From contig JACZVE010000160.1 in NCBI GenBank assembly GCA_022572825.1, positions 1 to 5,330 of the forward strand: a DNA stretch of 5,330 nt, in the 5' to 3' direction. This document shows, piece by piece, positions 4,639-5,330 of the stretch (position 1 is the first letter of the stretch; every line of letters begins with the position of its first letter). The notes below the pieces were generated by a model. The model was given only the letters and a program-made list of their open reading frames with translations, did no database searches and had not been told where the DNA came from. Position numbers and translations under genes: made by a program. Origin of the DNA: SAR324 cluster bacterium. Lineage in GTDB: Bacteria; SAR324; JACQKK01.

Positions 4639-5330
4639 AGCAGATCGCGGCGGATGCTGTTTTTCCAGTCTTTGGAGAAAATCAGCGCATCGTCTTCAAA
4701 CGCCCTCACGCTGCCGTCGAACTCGAAAGTCTCGCGGGTGCACCACACGTTTGCCCGTACTTCGCCGCGGGTCTTCCAGGCGCCGCGCTGAAAGGCCCAG
4801 GTCCATTCCACTGCCACCCGCGCGGAGAGCGGATCCTCGTCGCGGATGACAAGGCGCCGTTGCGTCCGCACGGCGCATTCCAGGCCGTTTTCGTCCAGCC
4901 GGTAGACCCCGCCATCGTCGAGGTGGCAAAGCGTTGCCTCGCCCGTCGCCAGATCGCGTATCACCTTGCGGTGCAGGCGTGGGGGCTGGAGCACGGTGCG
5001 GGCCAGCGGCGGGGCGGTCTGCGGTTCCTCGAACGGGCGCACGTGGGCGTCCTCGGCGCGCGGCGGACGGAGCGGAAGGCTCAGCGAGCTGGCGCCGGTA
5101 TACAGGGTCAGCGTGGCGGCCTCCGGCGGGGGCCAGACGATGGGCCAGTAGGTGGTCGAAAGGGCCAGACGGAGGCGATGGCCCGCGCCGAAGGCATAGG
5201 CCGCCAGATAGAGCGGCACCTCCACCCGGTAGCGCCTGCCGGGCTGCAGCGGTTCGGGACGTTCCAGCCCCTTGCGGCGGGTGAGGTTGAGGGCGCCGTA
5301 CGTCACGCGCACGGGGGTGCCGTCCGGGGC
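4635..5330 (-). CDS. CocE/NonD family hydrolase, C-terminal part
   Basis: The gene enters from the right edge; only the last 231 residues are in view, with a TAA stop at 4637-4635. The visible part fits the beta-rich C-terminal domain of the X-Pro dipeptidyl-peptidase / cocaine-esterase superfamily. It has a segment YGALNLTRR at the start, then AFGAGHRLRLALSTTYWPIVWP (split here as residues about 46-67, key residues GHRLRLALS and YWPIVWP), DLATGE, DDGGVYRLDE, DPLSARV, and the ending SIRRDLL. Family enzymes hydrolyse esters or amides with a Ser-Asp-His triad in an alpha/beta-hydrolase domain. That domain lies outside the window, so activity cannot be judged. The GTG at 5312 is internal, because the frame continues with family-like residues to the edge. 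The substrate is unknown. The gene shares four bases with the 3' end of the AMP-binding gene. Confidence 0.85.
   Translation of the reverse strand, partial: APDGTPVRVTYGALNLTRRKGLERPEPLQPGRRYRVEVPLYLAAYAFGAGHRLRLALSTTYWPIVWPPPEAATLTLYTGASSLSLPLRPPRAEDAHVRPFEEPQTAPPLARTVLQPPRLHRKVIRDLATGEATLCHLDDGGVYRLDENGLECAVRTQRRLVIRDEDPLSARVAVEWTWAFQRGAWKTRGEVRANVWCTRETFEFDGSVRAFEDDALIFSKDWKNSIRRDLL

Overview
The window looks like the chromosome of a high-GC Gram-negative bacterium, most likely a proteobacterium. The pointers are the GC-rich genes, a membrane-anchored PilZ (c-di-GMP receptor type) protein, an acyl-CoA ligase-type AMP-binding protein and a CocE/NonD-type hydrolase. I cannot fix the genus. 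No rRNA, tRNA, CRISPR array or complete mobile element is visible.

Layout. Positions 1 to about 415 hold no convincing gene. The first 300 bases are about 48% GC by my count, clearly lower than the genes to the right, and contain one intrinsic-terminator-like hairpin (211-240). Positions 341-504 form a structured leader: overlapping inverted repeats, a perfect 13-base palindrome, and two tiny reading frames joined to each other and to the first gene by ATGA stop/start overlaps. The first gene (501-1829, +) encodes a 442-residue protein with a central TerB-like helical region and a C-terminal segment that matches the membrane-proximal part of LETM1. The second (1918-3021, +) encodes a single-pass membrane protein with a cytoplasmic PilZ domain whose two c-di-GMP-binding motifs are intact. 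The 88-base gap suggests these two form one transcript. The third gene (3115-4638, +) is an acyl-CoA synthetase-like AMP-binding protein with its own possible promoter. The fourth (4635 to beyond the right edge, -) is the C-terminal part of a CocE/NonD family hydrolase. It converges on the third gene, and their stop codons overlap within four bases.

How they may work together. The first two genes plausibly form a small envelope module: a LETM1-like protein of unknown bacterial role beside a c-di-GMP-responsive membrane protein, possibly tied to surface or sessile physiology (inference). The other two genes belong to acyl/ester metabolism, but being convergent they are not co-transcribed. The most unusual protein is the AMP-binding one: the fold-defining motifs late in the sequence are good, yet the ATP-phosphate-binding loop is rewritten and the catalytic lysine near the C-terminus is a glutamate. 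It is therefore either a divergent subfamily with altered chemistry or an adenylation-impaired homologue. The upstream leader of the LETM1-like gene is the best candidate for an undescribed regulatory device, although that case rests only on visual pairing.
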